DNA of 64,000 nt from positions 372,001-436,000 of the forward strand of contig NZ_JACVHC010000001.1 of the NCBI RefSeq assembly GCF_017976235.1, read 5' to 3'. The notes under the pieces were generated by a model. The model made no database searches. It saw only the letters and a program-made list of their open reading frames with translations, and was not told where the DNA came from. The position numbers were made by a program, and so were the translations under genes. Positions 61,947 to 64,000 of the stretch are shown piece after piece (position 1 is the stretch's first letter; each line of letters opens with the position of its first letter). Source of the DNA: Pseudomonas anatoliensis. Its GTDB lineage: Bacteria; Pseudomonadota; Gammaproteobacteria; Pseudomonadales; Pseudomonadaceae.

Positions 61947-62375
61947 TCAGGCTTTGGCGGCAGCCAGGTAGGCACCGAGGCGTCGGCCCATTTCTTCGCC
62001 CAGCGCTTGCAGGCCGCTGAGTGGCCGCACCATCACTTCGAACTCGACAATCTTGCCGCGCTCATCAAAGCGAATCATGTCGATGCCCTTGAGTTCCTTC
62101 GCGCCCACCTTGGCACTGAACTCCAGAACCACATTCAAACCGTCAGCTGTCGCCAGTTCGCGGTGATATTCAAAGTCCTCGAATACCTCAAACACCGTGT
62201 TGAGAATCATCGCCACGACCTGCGCGCCAGGGTAAGGCGTGTGCGCCATCGGCGAGCGAAACACGGCGTTGGCATCAAGCAGCGCGGGCAGGGCGCTCAG
62301 GTCGCCGGTACGGATCATCTCGTGCCAGCGGTTCAGGGATTCGGCGGCAACGGGTTGCAGGTTCAGATCAGTCAT
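61947..62375 (-). CDS. SnoaL-like (NTF2-fold) protein
   Basis: 142 residues, cytoplasmic (no signal). SnoaL-like cone: RWHEMIRTGDLSALPALLDA and FRSPMAHTPYPGAQVV..., with a C-terminal strand set IDMIRFDERGKIVEFEVMVR. Some such proteins isomerise polyketide-type or ketosteroid substrates; here unknown. CAGAGGTG ribosome-binding site upstream of ATG 62375. Confidence 0.82.
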   Translation of the reverse strand: MTDLNLQPVAAESLNRWHEMIRTGDLSALPALLDANAVFRSPMAHTPYPGAQVVAMILNTVFEVFEDFEYHRELATADGLNVVLEFSAKVGAKELKGIDMIRFDERGKIVEFEVMVRPLSGLQALGEEMGRRLGAYLAAAKA

Positions 62376-62712
62376 TTGCACCTCTGGATTTTTATTGTTC
62401 TTCGACTCTAGATCAAAGCGCCGGCAGGGCAAGTTTAATGTCGCTGCCTGATATCGCTCTATGACATTCCCTGTAGGAGCTTTCGAGCGAAGCGAGGCAG
62501 CGATCTTTTGATCCTGTTTACAAGATCAAAAGATCGCAGCGTGCCGCAGCTCCTACAGATCAGATCCCATCTGATACGCTTTTTTCGTTTCAATCTGCCT
62601 CTGTATTCGGTTCAGATGCAGGATCAAACTTCCCCCGCAGTTCGGTCACTCGCGACAGTCCTTCATCCCGAAGCGTCCAGTGCACCGCAAGCTCAGCATT
62701 AAGGAGAGCAAC
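62376..62712. other. Intergenic before the small membrane peptide
   Basis: 337 bp: a family 1 REPIN at 62470-62558 and an otherwise unremarkable leader. No other gene recognised. Confidence 0.6.
62470..62558. repeat. REPIN, family 1, expanded-loop variant
   Basis: Left arm with GAGCTTTCGAGCGAAGCGAG and right arm with GCGTGCCGCAGCTC. Confidence 0.9.
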
Positions 62713-62796
62713 ATGAACAAGATGGCGTATTTTCTGGGTGGATTTTTGGTTCTCACCGTTCTGATTGGCATGCTCGCGACGATTTCTCCGGTCTGA
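62713..62796 (+). CDS. 27-residue small membrane protein
   Basis: MNKMAYFLGGFLVLTVLIGM followed by LATISPV, a single strongly hydrophobic helix with a short charged start. A perfect ribosome-binding site AAGGAG (62701-62706) lies six bases before the ATG, and the stop is clean. I recall very similar peptides in other pseudomonads, which would support a real gene; this is from memory. Function unknown; possibly a membrane-protein partner. Upstream of the Nudix gene on the same strand. Confidence 0.7.
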   Translation: MNKMAYFLGGFLVLTVLIGMLATISPV

Positions 62797-62884
62797 GGTG
62801 ATGTGCTGCAAATGACGGCCACAGGTGTGCCGCGCAAATCATGTTTAAATGCCGCGCCTCACACCTGTAAATGGATTTACCCCC

Positions 62885-63331
62885 ATGGCCGAACCGCGTA
62901 TCCGCGCCCTCGCACTCTGTGTTTTTCACCACAACGGCAGCATTCTGGTTAACGAGTTTCGTGACCCTGTCAGCCAGCAAACCTGCTTTCGGCCTATCGG
63001 CGGCGGAATCGATTTCGGCGAGACCAGCGCCGAAGCGATCGTGCGCGAAGTGCAGGAAGAGTTGGGCAAGTCAATAACGGACCTGCGCCTGCTTGGCACG
63101 CTGGAAAGCCTGTTCATCTATAACGGCAAACCGGGACACGAGATCGTCCAGGTCTACGACGCGTCGTTTGCCGATCCAGGTGTGTACACGCATGCGCAAA
63201 TCAAAGGCCACGAAAGCGACGGCGCGCCCTTTACCGTGCGCTGGCATGACAGCTCAAGCTTCAGCGAGCAGGCGCTATTGGTGCCGAAGGGATTGGGCGA
63301 TTTGCTAAAGAGCGCCGGATTACTGGATTGA
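62885..63331 (+). CDS. Nudix hydrolase
   Basis: 148 residues from ATG 62885 (MAEPRIRALALCVFHHNGSI). The Nudix box GGIDFGETSAEAIVREVQEE continues LGKS and retains the Glu ligands. Substrate not predictable; it is not NudJ- or NudK-like. Third Nudix gene in the window, 88 bp after the 27-residue peptide. Confidence 0.88.
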   Translation: MAEPRIRALALCVFHHNGSILVNEFRDPVSQQTCFRPIGGGIDFGETSAEAIVREVQEELGKSITDLRLLGTLESLFIYNGKPGHEIVQVYDASFADPGVYTHAQIKGHESDGAPFTVRWHDSSSFSEQALLVPKGLGDLLKSAGLLD

Positions 63332-63342
63332 CCTGAGCCATT

Positions 63343-63768
63343 ATCGCTGGCAAGCCAGCTCCCACAGGGTTCTCGGGCGTGTGCTGAATCCTCAGCCATG
63401 CCACGGACTTTGTAGGAGTGAGCCTGCTCGCGATAGCGGAGTGTCAGGCGATACAAATTTTGGCTGCGCCGACGCCATCGCGAGCAGGCTCACTCCTACA
63501 GGGTTTTGTGTTGACCTCAGAGTGTGAAAACACTGCCAATCAGTGTGGGAGCTGGCTTGCCAGCGATTGCCTTGGGTCAGGCAACATTGATGTAATGGCT
63601 GTCGGCCTCATCGCTGGCAAGCCAGCTCCCACAGGGGCCTCGGGCGTGTGCTGAATCCTCAGCCATGCCACGGAAATTGTAGGAGTGAGCCTGCTCGCGA
63701 TAGCGGTGTGTCAGGCGACACAAATTTTGGTTGGGCCGATGCCATCGCGAGCAGGCTCACTCCTACAG
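63343..63768. repeat. REP cluster with 267-bp tandem duplication
   Basis: The block [GCTGGCAAGCCAGC unit]-[linker CGGGCGTGTGCTGAATCCTC...]-[family 2 REPIN] occurs at about 63343-63500 and again at 63610-63768, offset exactly 267 bp (linker starts 63374 and 63641). A GCTGGCTTGCCAGC unit at 63544-63566 lies between. Confidence 0.87.
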
Positions 63769-63772
63769 GTAA

Positions 63773-63973
63773 TTATCCGTTTTTATTCGCCGGGCTCTGG
63801 CGGCGCTCACTGCCTTCAGGATTGCCAGTGTCGAGCAATCTTCTTTCCACCAATACGTTCTCCAGCGCCTGACGCTCGACGGGCTTCATTTGGTGTTCGC
63901 GCTTTTTCAGTTCCAGCAGAATGGGGCTGGACCAAGTGCGATAGGTCTGTTCGATGTTGCGGCGGGACGTCAT
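63773..63973 (-). CDS. Hypothetical protein, 66 residues
   Basis: Begins MTSRRNIEQTYRTWSSPILL, highly charged and helical, ends ERRQSPANKNG. AAGGAGAG lies four bases before the ATG at 63973, which decides the start; the ATG at 63991 would place the ribosome-binding site inside the gene. No family recognised. Its 3' end abuts the REP cluster. Confidence 0.65.
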   Translation of the reverse strand: MTSRRNIEQTYRTWSSPILLELKKREHQMKPVERQALENVLVERRLLDTGNPEGSERRQSPANKNG

Positions 63974-64000
63974 CAGTCTCTCCTTGATCAAGAGCCCGGT

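Overview
The window reads as chromosome of a fluorescent Pseudomonas (P. fluorescens group). The basis is gene content, high GC with third-position bias, a gene order close to the P. aeruginosa mnmA-to-tus region as I remember it, and dense REP/REPIN palindromes of the kind typical of this group. No rRNA, tRNA, prophage, IS element or CRISPR array was seen.

Region 1 (1-23 kb) is conserved housekeeping DNA: mnmA (cut by the window edge), a NudJ-like Nudix hydrolase, two unrelated isocitrate dehydrogenases facing apart (idh, icd), cspD/clpS/clpA, infA, ate, aat, ftsK, lolA, rarA, crcB, serS, cysG, a glutathionyl-hydroquinone reductase, and the tusDCBE-trpD2 operon, which delivers sulfur for tRNA 2-thiouridine. 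MnmA and the Tus proteins therefore act in one pathway from opposite ends of this region.

Region 2 (23-50 kb) is accessory. It has small stress and unknown genes, a signal-less AA10 LPMO-like protein behind a LexA-like box, nudK, ogt, ggt, an isochorismatase-like hydrolase, a SulP transporter, AhpD/AraC and EamA/MocR divergent pairs, a cytochrome c, a sirtuin, two methyltransferases, a DUF692 (MNIO)-DUF2063 pair without a recognisable precursor, an OmpR/EnvZ-type two-component system facing a DUF2790 gene and dipZ, and pcs.

Region 3 (50-64 kb) has a solitary RAYT (REP-associated tyrosine transposase) flanked by its likely REPs, a gene run for a haem-oxygenase-like diiron protein, a methyltransferase and LigD, then sodC, a chemoreceptor, mqo, a second Nudix gene, a 27-residue membrane peptide and dense REP clusters.

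The most unusual signal is a roughly 300-330 bp intergenic element present three times (8613-8943, 9151-9437 inverted, 32897-33216). Hairpins in it keep pairing while their bases change between copies, and each copy begins just after the 3' end of a gene in the same orientation. That argues for a structured RNA or ssDNA element rather than a protein gene.
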